A stretch of DNA of 64,000 nt from positions 372,001 through 436,000 of the forward strand of contig JACJYG010000005.1 of NCBI GenBank assembly GCA_020636215.1, in the 5' to 3' direction. Positions 34,223-42,597 of the stretch are shown here, piece after piece; within the stretch, counting starts at the first letter, position 1, and the number at the start of each line of letters is the position of its first letter. A program made the translations under genes and the position numbers. The stretch comes from Lewinellaceae bacterium. GTDB taxonomy: Bacteria > Bacteroidota > Bacteroidia > Chitinophagales > Saprospiraceae. The notes below the pieces were generated by a model. It worked only from the letters and a program-made list of their open reading frames with translations, searched no databases and was not told where the DNA came from.

Positions 34223-35005
34223 TCACGTCCAGATCTTCCCCTCCAGGTAAGTAATGGCCTGGCCGGCAATGGCTACGCGTTCTCCCAGCATGGTGCACTT
34301 CAGGTCTCCGCCACGAGCGGAGATCTGTCGGGCGGACATTTCCTGTTTGGACAAGCGTTCTGCCCAGTAGGGCGTCATGGTCGTATGGGCGGAACCGGTG
34401 ACGGGGTCTTCGTCGATGCCGGCGTTGGGAAAGAAGCAACGGGATACAAAATCCACTTCTTTTCCCGGTGCGGTGACGATAACGCCACGGCCTTTCACTT
34501 GCCGCAGCAAGCGAAAATCGGGCCGTAATTGGGCGACCTGCTCCTGGGATTCCAGCACGACCAGGAAATCCTCCCGGCCCAGGAACACCTCCACCGGATC
34601 GGCTTGCAGGGCCTCCAGCAATGGCCTTGGCGCCAGAGCGGGCTCCAGTATATCTGTGGGGAAGTCCATGATGTAATGTTCTTTTTCCCGGGCAACGGAG
34701 AGCAGCCCGCTGCGGCTGTGAAAATTAATGCTATTGCCACGGTATCCCAGGTGTTGAAAGAGAATGTGGGCAGTTGCCAGCGTGGCGTGTCCGCAAAGGT
34801 CTACCTCGATGGCAGGAGTAAACCAACGAAGTTGGTAATCCTGCCCTTTGGGAATGAAAAAGGCGGTTTCAGAAAGGTTGTTCTCGGCGGCTATAGCCTG
34901 CAGGGTGGCGTCTGGCAGCCATTGCTTCAGCGGACAGACCGCAGCAGGGTTGCCGCGGAAACGTTCGTTCGTAAAGGCGTCGGCCTGATATAGGGTGATT
35001 TCCAT
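34223..35005 (-). CDS. PhzF-family isomerase
   Basis: The 260-residue protein is of the PhzF (diaminopimelate-epimerase-like) family, whose members isomerise or epimerise small carboxylic substrates. Typical motifs are present: FTNERFRGNPAAV near the start, the catalytic glutamate region (NNLSETAFF), VDLCGHATLATAHIL, and ITAPG and DPVTGSAHTTMTPYW in the C-terminal half. The length is normal. The actual substrate cannot be read from sequence, and the phenazine pathway is not otherwise present nearby. It stands alone between a membrane protein gene and a repeat-bearing spacer. Confidence 0.88.
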   Translation of the reverse strand: MEITLYQADAFTNERFRGNPAAVCPLKQWLPDATLQAIAAENNLSETAFFIPKGQDYQLRWFTPAIEVDLCGHATLATAHILFQHLGYRGNSINFHSRSGLLSVAREKEHYIMDFPTDILEPALAPRPLLEALQADPVEVFLGREDFLVVLESQEQVAQLRPDFRLLRQVKGRGVIVTAPGKEVDFVSRCFFPNAGIDEDPVTGSAHTTMTPYWAERLSKQEMSARQISARGGDLKCTMLGERVAIAGQAITYLEGKIWT

Positions 35006-35337
35006 GGATCGTCTGAATTGATTACTGATAATTGCTAAACGCCCGGGAGCTGATTTTTGTTAATTGGAAATCGCCTATGGCCATCTGACGACTGGCATAC
35101 TGATTTACTGCCTTTTAACTACCAAATCCCAATTTTGGTAGTCAATTGTTATCGTAAAGGCTTTACCTAGCCCCAGGAACCAGGCCCGTCCTCCCCCGAC
35201 ACCCGTCGGGATCGGCCGGGTAAAAAACCAGCCCGTCCGTCCGTCTAGTCAGCCGGATAAATCTAGTCAGCCGGATAAATCCTTGCTACGCTCGGCCGGG
35301 TAAAAAACCAGAAAAGCTAAGCCTTCTAAGGATCTGC
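35006..35337. repeat. spacer with 20-bp direct repeats and an 18-bp tandem pair
   Basis: TCGGCCGGGTAAAAAACCAG occurs at 35212-35231 and again at 35292-35311. Between them the 18-bp unit TCTAGTCAGCCGGATAAA is tandemly repeated exactly (35244-35261 and 35262-35279). I see no coding frame. The arrangement suggests repeated duplication of a short cassette. Confidence 0.6.
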
Positions 35338-36390
35338 TTACTCCCTGCCTTTCATCTGCTCCTCCACCCGCTCCTGTTCGTATATCCTCTGGCGGAGGAC
35401 ATCAATATAAGAACGAGCGCTTTTGTTGCCAAAATCGGTATAAGAGGCTTGCGCCCAATCGAGGGCTAGGCCCAGTTTTCCAGCCCGTTCGTAGGCTACC
35501 GCCATATTTAGGGCGGCGCGGCCACGGGTTTTTTCATCGGTTGCGTTGTTGACCAGGGTGTTCCAGATATCCGCGGCCTGGTCCCAGTTGTCGGCGCGGG
35601 CGTAGCGGGCGGCGCGTTCCATATCGGCTTTGGCGCTGCCTTTGCCTTTGGTGTACCAATTGCGGCTCACTGTGATCCAGACGGGTGCGATGCGCATACC
35701 GTACAACTCGCCGGCAGCGTGGCTGACGGTTTGGGTTACGCCTTCCTTGGAGGCGAGGTTGCGACGGGCTTGCTCTTCACTATTGCCGCGGGCGTCACTG
35801 TTTGCATCTTCGACGGTGGTAAACTCATCGATGATGCGCCGCTGTTTGGGGTCGTATACTCTCCAGCCAATGCGCACCTGGGTGCGCATATCCGCTACGT
35901 AATAGGTCTCGGTATACTGTTTTCCATCCTTGTCTTTCTTTTTTTCCGTGCGGGCGCCGGTGCTGACGTAGTTGTCACTATCGTACATCTCGATGGTAAT
36001 GAGGGCGTCGGCGCCGTATTGCTGGCAGATCCGTTCGACTTCCTCCCATGGGATTGGGGGCTCGAAGCTGTTGCCGGAAGGGCTCCCGGTCATCTCTATG
36101 CCGGTGGATTTGACGGAATAACGTGGGGTGCGGGTCAGAATGTTGGTCAATCCTTCCTGAGCACGTTGACGCCCGCGGCGGTCCTGTCCGATATCCTCTC
36201 CGGTAAACAGGCCTTCCACTACGTTGGCAAAGCCCTTGGCCGGCTTGCTACGGTCGGCGATAGCGATCACTTCAACATGGTCGGGAAGTACGATCTGGGC
36301 GGGCTGTAGTACCTGCAACTGGGTACTTGAGGTGCAGGAGAAGAGGCCGGCGAGGCAAAAAAGGGTAAGCGGGAGAATGAGCTTTTTCAT
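35338..36390 (-). CDS. DUF6340-like lipoprotein with TPR-like C-terminus
   Basis: The 350-residue protein has a signal peptide with lipobox Cys19 (LAGLFSCTSS). Its body fits the DUF6340 family known from Bacteroidota (VLPDHVEVIAIADRSKP; LFTGEDIGQDRRGRQRAQEGL; QYGADALITIEMYDSDN; RIGWRVYDPKQRRIID). The last third is helical with paired TPR-like repeats (ERAARYARADNWDQAADIWNTLVNNA; ALNMAVAYERAGKLGLALDWAQA). The function is unknown; a role at the outer membrane is inferred. It lies between a repeat-bearing spacer and a 15-bp inverted-repeat element. Confidence 0.75.
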   Translation of the reverse strand: MKKLILPLTLFCLAGLFSCTSSTQLQVLQPAQIVLPDHVEVIAIADRSKPAKGFANVVEGLFTGEDIGQDRRGRQRAQEGLTNILTRTPRYSVKSTGIEMTGSPSGNSFEPPIPWEEVERICQQYGADALITIEMYDSDNYVSTGARTEKKKDKDGKQYTETYYVADMRTQVRIGWRVYDPKQRRIIDEFTTVEDANSDARGNSEEQARRNLASKEGVTQTVSHAAGELYGMRIAPVWITVSRNWYTKGKGSAKADMERAARYARADNWDQAADIWNTLVNNATDEKTRGRAALNMAVAYERAGKLGLALDWAQASYTDFGNKSARSYIDVLRQRIYEQERVEEQMKGRE

Positions 36391-36502
36391 GGATGCGGGT
36401 TTTGGTTTGACGCTCGAAAGTTAGGGAGGATTTTGTAAAATGTGCGGCATAGGTTGTAAGTTGTGGAAAACATAGGGGATTTAAAATCATAGGTAAGCTA
36501 AA

Positions 36503-36661
36503 AAGCTGTTTGAATTTAGTCCTTCAGTTTTATTATGCCTCTTTTTCCGCCACTCTGCGGCTTTTTTTCGCCCCGTACCTATGGGTACGAGACTCAAAAA
36601 GAGCCTTGATTGACGAAAAAATAGCCTATAATAAATTCTAAAAACCAAATTCAAACAGCTT
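36503..36661. mobile_element. candidate miniature inverted-repeat element (about 159 bp)
   Basis: AAGCTGTTTGAATTT at 36503-36517 and its exact 15-bp reverse complement at 36647-36661 bound a 159-bp segment with no coding frame. Internal symmetry includes a GTACC-TATGGGTAC near-palindrome near 36570. It lies directly ahead of the SDR gene. Clear target-site duplications were not found, so the mobile nature is only suggested. Confidence 0.4.
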
Positions 36662-36674
36662 CTAAAACAATAGC

Positions 36675-37334
36675 ATGAAAATTAAAGCCATCATTACCGG
36701 GGCCACCGGCATGGTTGGAGAGGGCGTGCTTCACGTAGCTCTCGCCGACCCCAGGGTCGAAAAAGTGCTCGTCATTAACCGCCGTTCCTGCGGGGTACAG
36801 CATGAGAAATTGAAGGAGCTCCTCCACAAGGATTTTCATGATCTTTCAGCTATTGAATCGCAGCTCTCTGGCTATAACGCCTGCTACTTTTGCCTCGGCG
36901 TTTCTTCGGTAGGGATGAAGGAAGAACAATACCGCCATCTCACCTATGATCTCACCCTGCACGTCGCCCAAACCCTTGCCCGGCTTAACCCGGACATGAC
37001 GTTCTGCTACATCTCCGGCGCCGGTACCGACAGCAGCGAACAGGGCCGCAGCATGTGGGCCCGGGTGAAAGGCAAAACGGAAAACGATTTGCAGAAACTG
37101 CCTTTTAAGGCCGTGTACAACTTTCGCCCCGGTTACATCCAGCCGATGCAGGGCATGAAAAACACGCTGAAAGCGTATAAGGTGCTTGGGTTCCTTTATC
37201 CGCTTTTCAGGTTGATTTTTCCAAAGTATGTGGTACGGCTGGAAGAGATTGGGCGGGCGATGCTGAATGCTACATTGGAGGGCTACACAAAGCCGGTGCT
37301 GGAGTGCCCGGATATCGTGGAGCTGGCTGCTTAA
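36675..37334 (+). CDS. NAD(P)-dependent SDR/epimerase-like protein
   Basis: The 219-residue protein is an atypical short-chain dehydrogenase. It has a Rossmann glycine motif at the start (ITGATGMVGEGVL) and an NAD(P)-binding strand (CYFCLGVSSVG). A YISGAGTDSSEQGRSMWARVKGKTE segment holds the Ser and Lys of a degenerate catalytic tetrad. Similar short proteins act as NAD(P)H-binding oxidoreductases or binding proteins. The start directly follows the inverted-repeat element. The 3' end overlaps the convergent GH13-like gene by 4 bp. The substrate is not assignable. Confidence 0.75.
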   Translation: MKIKAIITGATGMVGEGVLHVALADPRVEKVLVINRRSCGVQHEKLKELLHKDFHDLSAIESQLSGYNACYFCLGVSSVGMKEEQYRHLTYDLTLHVAQTLARLNPDMTFCYISGAGTDSSEQGRSMWARVKGKTENDLQKLPFKAVYNFRPGYIQPMQGMKNTLKAYKVLGFLYPLFRLIFPKYVVRLEEIGRAMLNATLEGYTKPVLECPDIVELAA

Positions 37335-39376
37335 ATCTCCACCACCACCCCCTCTCCCGGCAGTAATTCCTCCAGTTGAATTTGCTTTTCATTTCCATTT
37401 AACAAAGTGCCGGCCGCGTTTTCGCGGTGCGTGGAATAAACAATCCTCGGCAAGGGTTGCCTCGCCTCCCGTGGCAGGCGGGGGATTTTGATATTTACCG
37501 CCTTTTCCTCCACATCCAGGTTAACGATAAAAATGTACCGGGCCGGGTTGCTCTGCGTCCAGGCGATCACCCTGGCGCCGCCGGTAGGGTCGGGGGGAAG
37601 GAGCCAGTGGGTTTCGGCATCTACGATCTGGGGCAGGATCTCTTCCGCTTTGAGCCGCAGGCGCGTCAGGCGGGAAAAGAGCTGGCTATTTTGCCCCCAG
37701 ACGTAAGGGCCTTTGGTGGCCTTTGGCCCATCGCCGAGCTGGAACACATAGAGTTTGGTATAATGTTCATTGGGCGCAGGAGTGGGGTGGGGGTCGCGGC
37801 ATTCAAAGCCCAGAGCCATGTAGCTGGGCATGTCGGTCAGGAACAGGGCGATGAAAAGCCGCGCCTCGTTGCCGCCAAGGTAAAAATCGTCGAAGCGTGG
37901 GTCGTCTTTGTCGCCGGTCATTAGGGTGAAGTTGGGGGCGAAGCTGCGGGTTTTTAGAATGTCCAGGTACCAGCGGAAATTCTGAAGGAAACGGGGGCTG
38001 CCCACCACCATACTTTGCAGGTCTCCCAGGGTAGAGTCGGCGTCGGCCTGTTCCAGGTGGTCCACCTCGTTACCGTAGGCGATGACGTTCGGCCCGGCGA
38101 GGAAGGTTTCGGCAAAATACCCAAAATAGGGTTTGGCCTTGCGGATGTAATTGCGCACCGCCTTGTGCAGGTCGTAGTAGTTGTCTACTGTGGCCGGTAC
38201 GCCCTCGGGGCGCATTTGCACATGCGACATGTCGCCCCGCATGAAATCGAAGTTGAAAGCCAGCTGCAAGGCGTTATAATGCTGGCAGACGTAGTCCCAG
38301 GTAGCCTGCCGGGGCCGTTGGAAATCGATGGCCCAGTTCCGGTTATCGTCCAGGCGTTCGTAGAGTTTGTAGCGGGTAAGTGGGCCAAAAACGCGGGACA
38401 TTTCCTGCGGCTGGCTGATCTTGTAGTCGCGCCAGATGCGGCCGTCCTGGTCTACGGTTTTGGCCTCGGGGCGGGTGTCTACCTCCAGCCCGCGGTAGGG
38501 CGGCCCCATAGTGGCGGGAGCCGGTTCATAGCCCTTTTTATAGAGGTGTTGGACCAGCCAGCCGCGGCGCTGCTGTCGGCGGCCATAGTCCTCGCGGCCG
38601 CCAAAGAGCAACTCAATCCGGGCGCCTTCCGGATAATTGTCGGAAAAGAAGTGTTCAGCGTCTTCCGGCAAGTCAATTCCCGCCTTAGCCGGGCCTTGTT
38701 CCCGGAGGAATTGATAGACATGTTGCTGGACGTCCTCGTGTAGTTGCGCCCGGTGGCTGGTGATCCGGTCGTCCTGGCGTTGTAGCCATTCAAAGTGCTG
38801 CGGGTTGGCCAGGGCGATTTCCGAGTAGCGGTCGGTATGCGGGATCACATCCATCCCAACGAGGCGGCCGGTAGCATGCAGGATATTGACTACCACCTTC
38901 AGCTGTTTTTCCACAGTATCCAGTTGAGGGAAGCTCTCCTGCAACTCGGAGCTAAAGAATTCGGGGTTGATATTCCAGCTGGACATTCCGTACAGGCTGG
39001 CCACCACGCCAGGCTCCCAAATGGGCAGCAGATGGATGGATTGCTGGGCCTGGGGCAGGGTCAGGGAATACTTGATGATATTCCAGAAATTTTGGATAGT
39101 CCGCACATTAATGCCTACCATATTGGTTTGTTTGATCCAATTGGTGGTGCGCAGGCCGGCGAGCGGGCTGGGGATAGTTTGGGCAGGGTCGAGCGCTTCC
39201 TGCAGCAGGCTTTTGCCAATTCGGCTGGCCAGCAGCTGCAGTATTTTGGGGGTGGGGAGCTGTAGCGCTGATTCGGGTAAAAGATAGGGTATAAAAGAGT
39301 GTTGTCCTTCGCTGAAGGCACTAAGGAGCGGGCCGGCATTACTTTGCCAGTGGGATGTAAAGGCGGGATAGTCCAT
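37331..39376 (-). CDS. GH13-like (alpha-amylase superfamily) protein
   Basis: The 681-residue protein has GH13-like motifs: region I MDVIPHTDRYSE, region II FNFDFMRGDMSHVQM with a candidate nucleophile Asp, region III YFAETF with the acid/base Glu, and region IV LMTGDKDDP with the third Asp. A C-terminal all-beta domain ends the protein. There is no signal peptide, so it would act in the cytoplasm, perhaps in glycogen, trehalose or related glucan metabolism. Spacing of region II is one residue shorter than usual, so it is a divergent member; the specific reaction is unknown. It converges on the SDR gene with 4 bp overlap and follows tyrS on the minus strand. Confidence 0.6.
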   Translation of the reverse strand: MDYPAFTSHWQSNAGPLLSAFSEGQHSFIPYLLPESALQLPTPKILQLLASRIGKSLLQEALDPAQTIPSPLAGLRTTNWIKQTNMVGINVRTIQNFWNIIKYSLTLPQAQQSIHLLPIWEPGVVASLYGMSSWNINPEFFSSELQESFPQLDTVEKQLKVVVNILHATGRLVGMDVIPHTDRYSEIALANPQHFEWLQRQDDRITSHRAQLHEDVQQHVYQFLREQGPAKAGIDLPEDAEHFFSDNYPEGARIELLFGGREDYGRRQQRRGWLVQHLYKKGYEPAPATMGPPYRGLEVDTRPEAKTVDQDGRIWRDYKISQPQEMSRVFGPLTRYKLYERLDDNRNWAIDFQRPRQATWDYVCQHYNALQLAFNFDFMRGDMSHVQMRPEGVPATVDNYYDLHKAVRNYIRKAKPYFGYFAETFLAGPNVIAYGNEVDHLEQADADSTLGDLQSMVVGSPRFLQNFRWYLDILKTRSFAPNFTLMTGDKDDPRFDDFYLGGNEARLFIALFLTDMPSYMALGFECRDPHPTPAPNEHYTKLYVFQLGDGPKATKGPYVWGQNSQLFSRLTRLRLKAEEILPQIVDAETHWLLPPDPTGGARVIAWTQSNPARYIFIVNLDVEEKAVNIKIPRLPREARQPLPRIVYSTHRENAAGTLLNGNEKQIQLEELLPGEGVVVEI

Positions 39377-39442
39377 CGGTGTTGGCTTTGAGGGGAAAGA
39401 TACGGAATTTATAAGCCCGAAAATACAAAATTCCCCTCGGGC

Positions 39443-40717
39443 TTACTCCGCCATCACAATGAACTTATTCTTCTTTCCATTTTCCACCATTATATACTTC
39501 CCGTGCAGCAAGGCCTCGTGGTTGACGGTTTCCTCGTGGCTGTTCACTTTGTCCTTGTTCACACTGATGGCCTTGCCCTGAATGGCGCGGCGGGCCTCGC
39601 CTTTGGAGGCCAGGATTTCGGTATGCTCGGCCAGCAGGTCGACGATGTTGACGCCATTGGCCAGCAGTTCGCGAGGCACGGAGAAGCTGGGGATCTCAGC
39701 GGCCACTGTTGCCAGTTCGCCCTTAGCCAGTTCGAGCAGCTGTCCTTTGGTGGCGCTGCGGCCAAAGAGCAGTTCGCTGACCCTTAAAACGGAGCGGTAG
39801 TCTTCTTCGGAATGAACCCGTATAGTGAGTTCTTCCGCCAGCAGGCGCTTGAGTTCCTGAGGGTTGCCGGCCAGTTCCTGCTCCCGGGCTTCTATTTCTT
39901 CCCGGCTTTTCAGGGTAAAATAACGCGTGAACTTGGGCGTATCGGCATCGTCGGCGTTGATCCAGAACTGGTAGAATTGGTAGGGCGAGGTCAGTTCGGG
40001 GTCCAGCCAAATGTTGCCGCCCATGGATTTACCGAATTTGGTTCCGTCTGCTTTAGTCAGCAGGGGAGTGGTTACCGCATAGGCCTTTTCGCCAAGGTTG
40101 CGGCGGATGAACTCGCCGCCGGACGTGATGTTGCCCCATTGGTCGGAGCCGCCCATTTGCAGGATGCAATTGTACTTTTGGTACAACACCTGAAAGTCGT
40201 AAGCCTGAAGCAACTGGTAGCTGAATTCGGTAAAGGAAATACCCGAATCGAGCCGCTTCTGCACCGACTCTTTCGATAGCATGTAGTTGACGGTCAGGGT
40301 TTTACCTACATCGCGCATGAAGTCCAGCACATTCATGTTCTGGTAGAAGTCCAGGTTGTTGACCATCAGGGCTTTATTGGGGCCGTCCTCGAAGTTGAGG
40401 AGGTTAAAGATCTGTTGCTTCTGGTGTTCGAGGTTGGCGTCCAGCTCTTCGAAGCTCTTCAACTCACGTTCGGTATCCCGCCCGGAAGGGTCGCCGATGC
40501 GGCCAGTAGCGCCGCCCATGAGCACCAGCGGCTGATGGCCGGAGCGCTGGAAAAGGCTGAGCAGCATGATCTGCACAAAATTGCCGATGGTCAGGGCCGG
40601 GGCAGTGGGGTCGAAGCCGATGTAACCGGTTACCTTGCCTTTGGCCAGCACCTCATCCAGGCCAGGGGTGGCGTCATGCAGCATGCCCCGCCATTCTAGT
40701 TCCTCCAGAAAATTCAT
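39443..40717 (-). CDS. tyrS: tyrosine-tRNA ligase
   Basis: TyrS charges tRNA-Tyr with tyrosine. The 424-residue protein has the class I signature as YIGFDPTAPALTIGNFV (HIGH equivalent), followed by the ATP- and substrate-binding YNCILQMGGSDQWGNITSG. The KMSKS loop is KFGKSMGGNIW, a recognised variant in this enzyme. A C-terminal S4-like RNA-binding domain closes it (about residues 355-424, AIQGKAISVNKDKVN). The length fits bacterial TyrRS. It is a housekeeping gene here and lies downstream of a hairpin-rich spacer. Confidence 0.97.
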   Translation of the reverse strand: MNFLEELEWRGMLHDATPGLDEVLAKGKVTGYIGFDPTAPALTIGNFVQIMLLSLFQRSGHQPLVLMGGATGRIGDPSGRDTERELKSFEELDANLEHQKQQIFNLLNFEDGPNKALMVNNLDFYQNMNVLDFMRDVGKTLTVNYMLSKESVQKRLDSGISFTEFSYQLLQAYDFQVLYQKYNCILQMGGSDQWGNITSGGEFIRRNLGEKAYAVTTPLLTKADGTKFGKSMGGNIWLDPELTSPYQFYQFWINADDADTPKFTRYFTLKSREEIEAREQELAGNPQELKRLLAEELTIRVHSEEDYRSVLRVSELLFGRSATKGQLLELAKGELATVAAEIPSFSVPRELLANGVNIVDLLAEHTEILASKGEARRAIQGKAISVNKDKVNSHEETVNHEALLHGKYIMVENGKKNKFIVMAE

Positions 40718-40801
40718 GATCCTGTTTTGGTTTTGTTCCGTTATTTCTTTTTGCGACGGGCAAATTTAGTTTTTTTGCGAGGTTTTTTTGGAATTTTCAT
40801 C

Positions 40802-40889
40802 GAGGCTGTCTCAAAAGTAAGGAATTGAAAAATAGCGCCAAATCATGTTTCGCTGCCCGGCCTAGCCCCGCAACCGGCCAGGCAGCGAA
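40802..40889. repeat. IS-end-like sequence and hairpin in the tyrS spacer
   Basis: GAGGCTGTCTCAAAAG at 40803-40818 resembles the terminal inverted repeat of several IS families, but no partner end or transposase lies nearby. A 9-bp stem TTCGCTGCC/GGCAGCGAA (40849-40857 and 40881-40889) with an inner GGCC stem follows. This looks like a remnant, not an active element. Confidence 0.35.
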
Positions 40890-40948
40890 AAACAGAATAT
40901 TATTGGACTATAAAATCTTAATCTTATCTTTTTACACAACCCCAAACG

Positions 40949-42532
40949 CTACCGCTTCACAAACCGCCCGCTCCACAGCAGGCTTTCCCTGTCCAGGTAT
41001 TGCAGCAGGTAGGGCCCGGCCGGCAGGGCATGTACAGGTATCATGTGCGTCGCTTCTTCCAGTTGCCCGGCGGAGTAGGCGGCCAGCAGCCGGCCCTGGG
41101 TGTCGAGGATGTGGAAAGCAGCGCCGGCGCGGCGCGGCAGGGCGCTGTCTTTGAGGAATACATTGAGGAAGTCGTCCGCCGGGTTGGGGTAGAGCAGCAG
41201 GCGGGGCCCGGCGGCGGCCGCTTCGCTTACCGGGCTGAGGTGGCAGCCCTGCACGAGGCAGCCGTGCTCGTCCACTTTGATCAGCCAGCCCTGCTGGCCC
41301 TGCCAGCCCCCGTTGATGTCTTCCGTCTGGCCAACCATGATATAACCGCCGTCGGCGGTTTCTTTGATATCGTATAAGTGGTGCCAGTAGTATGGGTCCT
41401 GAGGCTCGAAGAACCGCAAAGCGCGGCTCCAAAGGCTGTCGCCATCAGGTGAAACTTTGACCAACCAACCGCTCAGATCTGCTTCAAGTGATTCTGGGAT
41501 GCCTTGTACAAATAGCCCTGCAGCTAAATAACCACTGCCATCACTGGCCCTAATGATTTTATTAAAACGGTTATAAAAAGAATTAGGTAACGGCTCAATG
41601 AACTCCACCTCCCACTCCAACTGCTGCTGGGCATCGAGTTTGTACACCAGGCCGCTGTGCCAGCGCAGCCCGTTGCGGCTGGGGTTGATATTAAATTCCT
41701 CGCCCCGCCCGCTGGCGACTACCAGGCCTCCGTCGCCCGCAGGGGACAGGGCTGTGGCGCCCCGTCGCAATTCGCCGGCCGGGGAGAGGTATTGCCATTC
41801 AATGTTCCCGGCGCTGTCGACGGCGAAGAGGTAATCCCGGCAGGTATAGTTGAAATCTGCTACAATTGTATTATTGAATTGTGCGCCGATGATAAAACTT
41901 CCATCTTGCCATGAGATTGCAGAATGGGGGATTTCATTGAGGTTGTTAGAGGTAAGCCGTTTGCGCCATAATATTTCTCCATTTTCGCCTATCTTTGTCA
42001 TCACTACATCAGCATCATTTAGCGACTCCGATTCTACCTCTTCAGTGGCTAGTAAATACTGGCTTTGTGCCTCATCCACTGCCATAGCCTTCAATTTAAT
42101 AAATAGGCCGTCCTGCCCATAGTTCTCATAACGCCTTGTAAACAGGGTATCCCCTAATGTATTATATTTAATCAATATAGCCTTTGTTGTGGAATCCCTA
42201 CTTTGGCCCGAAAGCAGAAGGTTGCCTTCTGATATCCCCTGCAAGACGGGAGCCCAGGTGGAATAAGAAACTACAGTATCCCGAAGGGCTTTCACAAGTT
42301 CCGGTTCTCCATCCAGGGTAAATTTGATGAAAATACTGGCGTCATTATATGGCGGCACTGAATCTGTGATGATTCCAGTAACGTAATAGCAGCTATCGGT
42401 AGCTATAATACTCGTAAAAACAGTAGAAGGAAACCCCAGGTGCATCCGCTTGTTAAACGTCTGCTGCTGGGCAGAGGAAGGCGTGGAATGCAATAACAAA
42501 AGGAATGCAAATATGGGTAATAATGATTTCAT
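40949..42532 (-). CDS. T9SS-exported protein, beta-propeller-like
   Basis: The ATG at 42532 gives 527 residues with a signal peptide (LLPIFAFLLLLHSTPSSAQ). The longer upstream frame is read-through without signal. The body carries repeated WxxW or SGQSRDSTTKAILIKY-type strands and ends with an approximately seven-bladed, delta-60-like repeat (GWLVKVSPDGDSLWSR; GWLIKVDEHGCLVQ). The last 75 residues (LLLYPNPADDFLNVF to FVKR) are a T9SS type A sorting domain, so it is secreted or surface-anchored. A similar gene follows 65 bp upstream (46470 to 42598); the pair may be one operon. Function unknown. Confidence 0.8.
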   Translation of the reverse strand: MKSLLPIFAFLLLLHSTPSSAQQQTFNKRMHLGFPSTVFTSIIATDSCYYVTGIITDSVPPYNDASIFIKFTLDGEPELVKALRDTVVSYSTWAPVLQGISEGNLLLSGQSRDSTTKAILIKYNTLGDTLFTRRYENYGQDGLFIKLKAMAVDEAQSQYLLATEEVESESLNDADVVMTKIGENGEILWRKRLTSNNLNEIPHSAISWQDGSFIIGAQFNNTIVADFNYTCRDYLFAVDSAGNIEWQYLSPAGELRRGATALSPAGDGGLVVASGRGEEFNINPSRNGLRWHSGLVYKLDAQQQLEWEVEFIEPLPNSFYNRFNKIIRASDGSGYLAAGLFVQGIPESLEADLSGWLVKVSPDGDSLWSRALRFFEPQDPYYWHHLYDIKETADGGYIMVGQTEDINGGWQGQQGWLIKVDEHGCLVQGCHLSPVSEAAAAGPRLLLYPNPADDFLNVFLKDSALPRRAGAAFHILDTQGRLLAAYSAGQLEEATHMIPVHALPAGPYLLQYLDRESLLWSGRFVKR

Positions 42533-42597
42533 GAGTATTGGCATTGGTAAAATGCCTGGCAGCGTCAAACATACGCCGCCAGGCAAAGAAAATATCA

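Noticed and set aside
40803..40818. Complete insertion sequence
   Set aside because: Only one IS-end-like sequence, no second end and no transposase.
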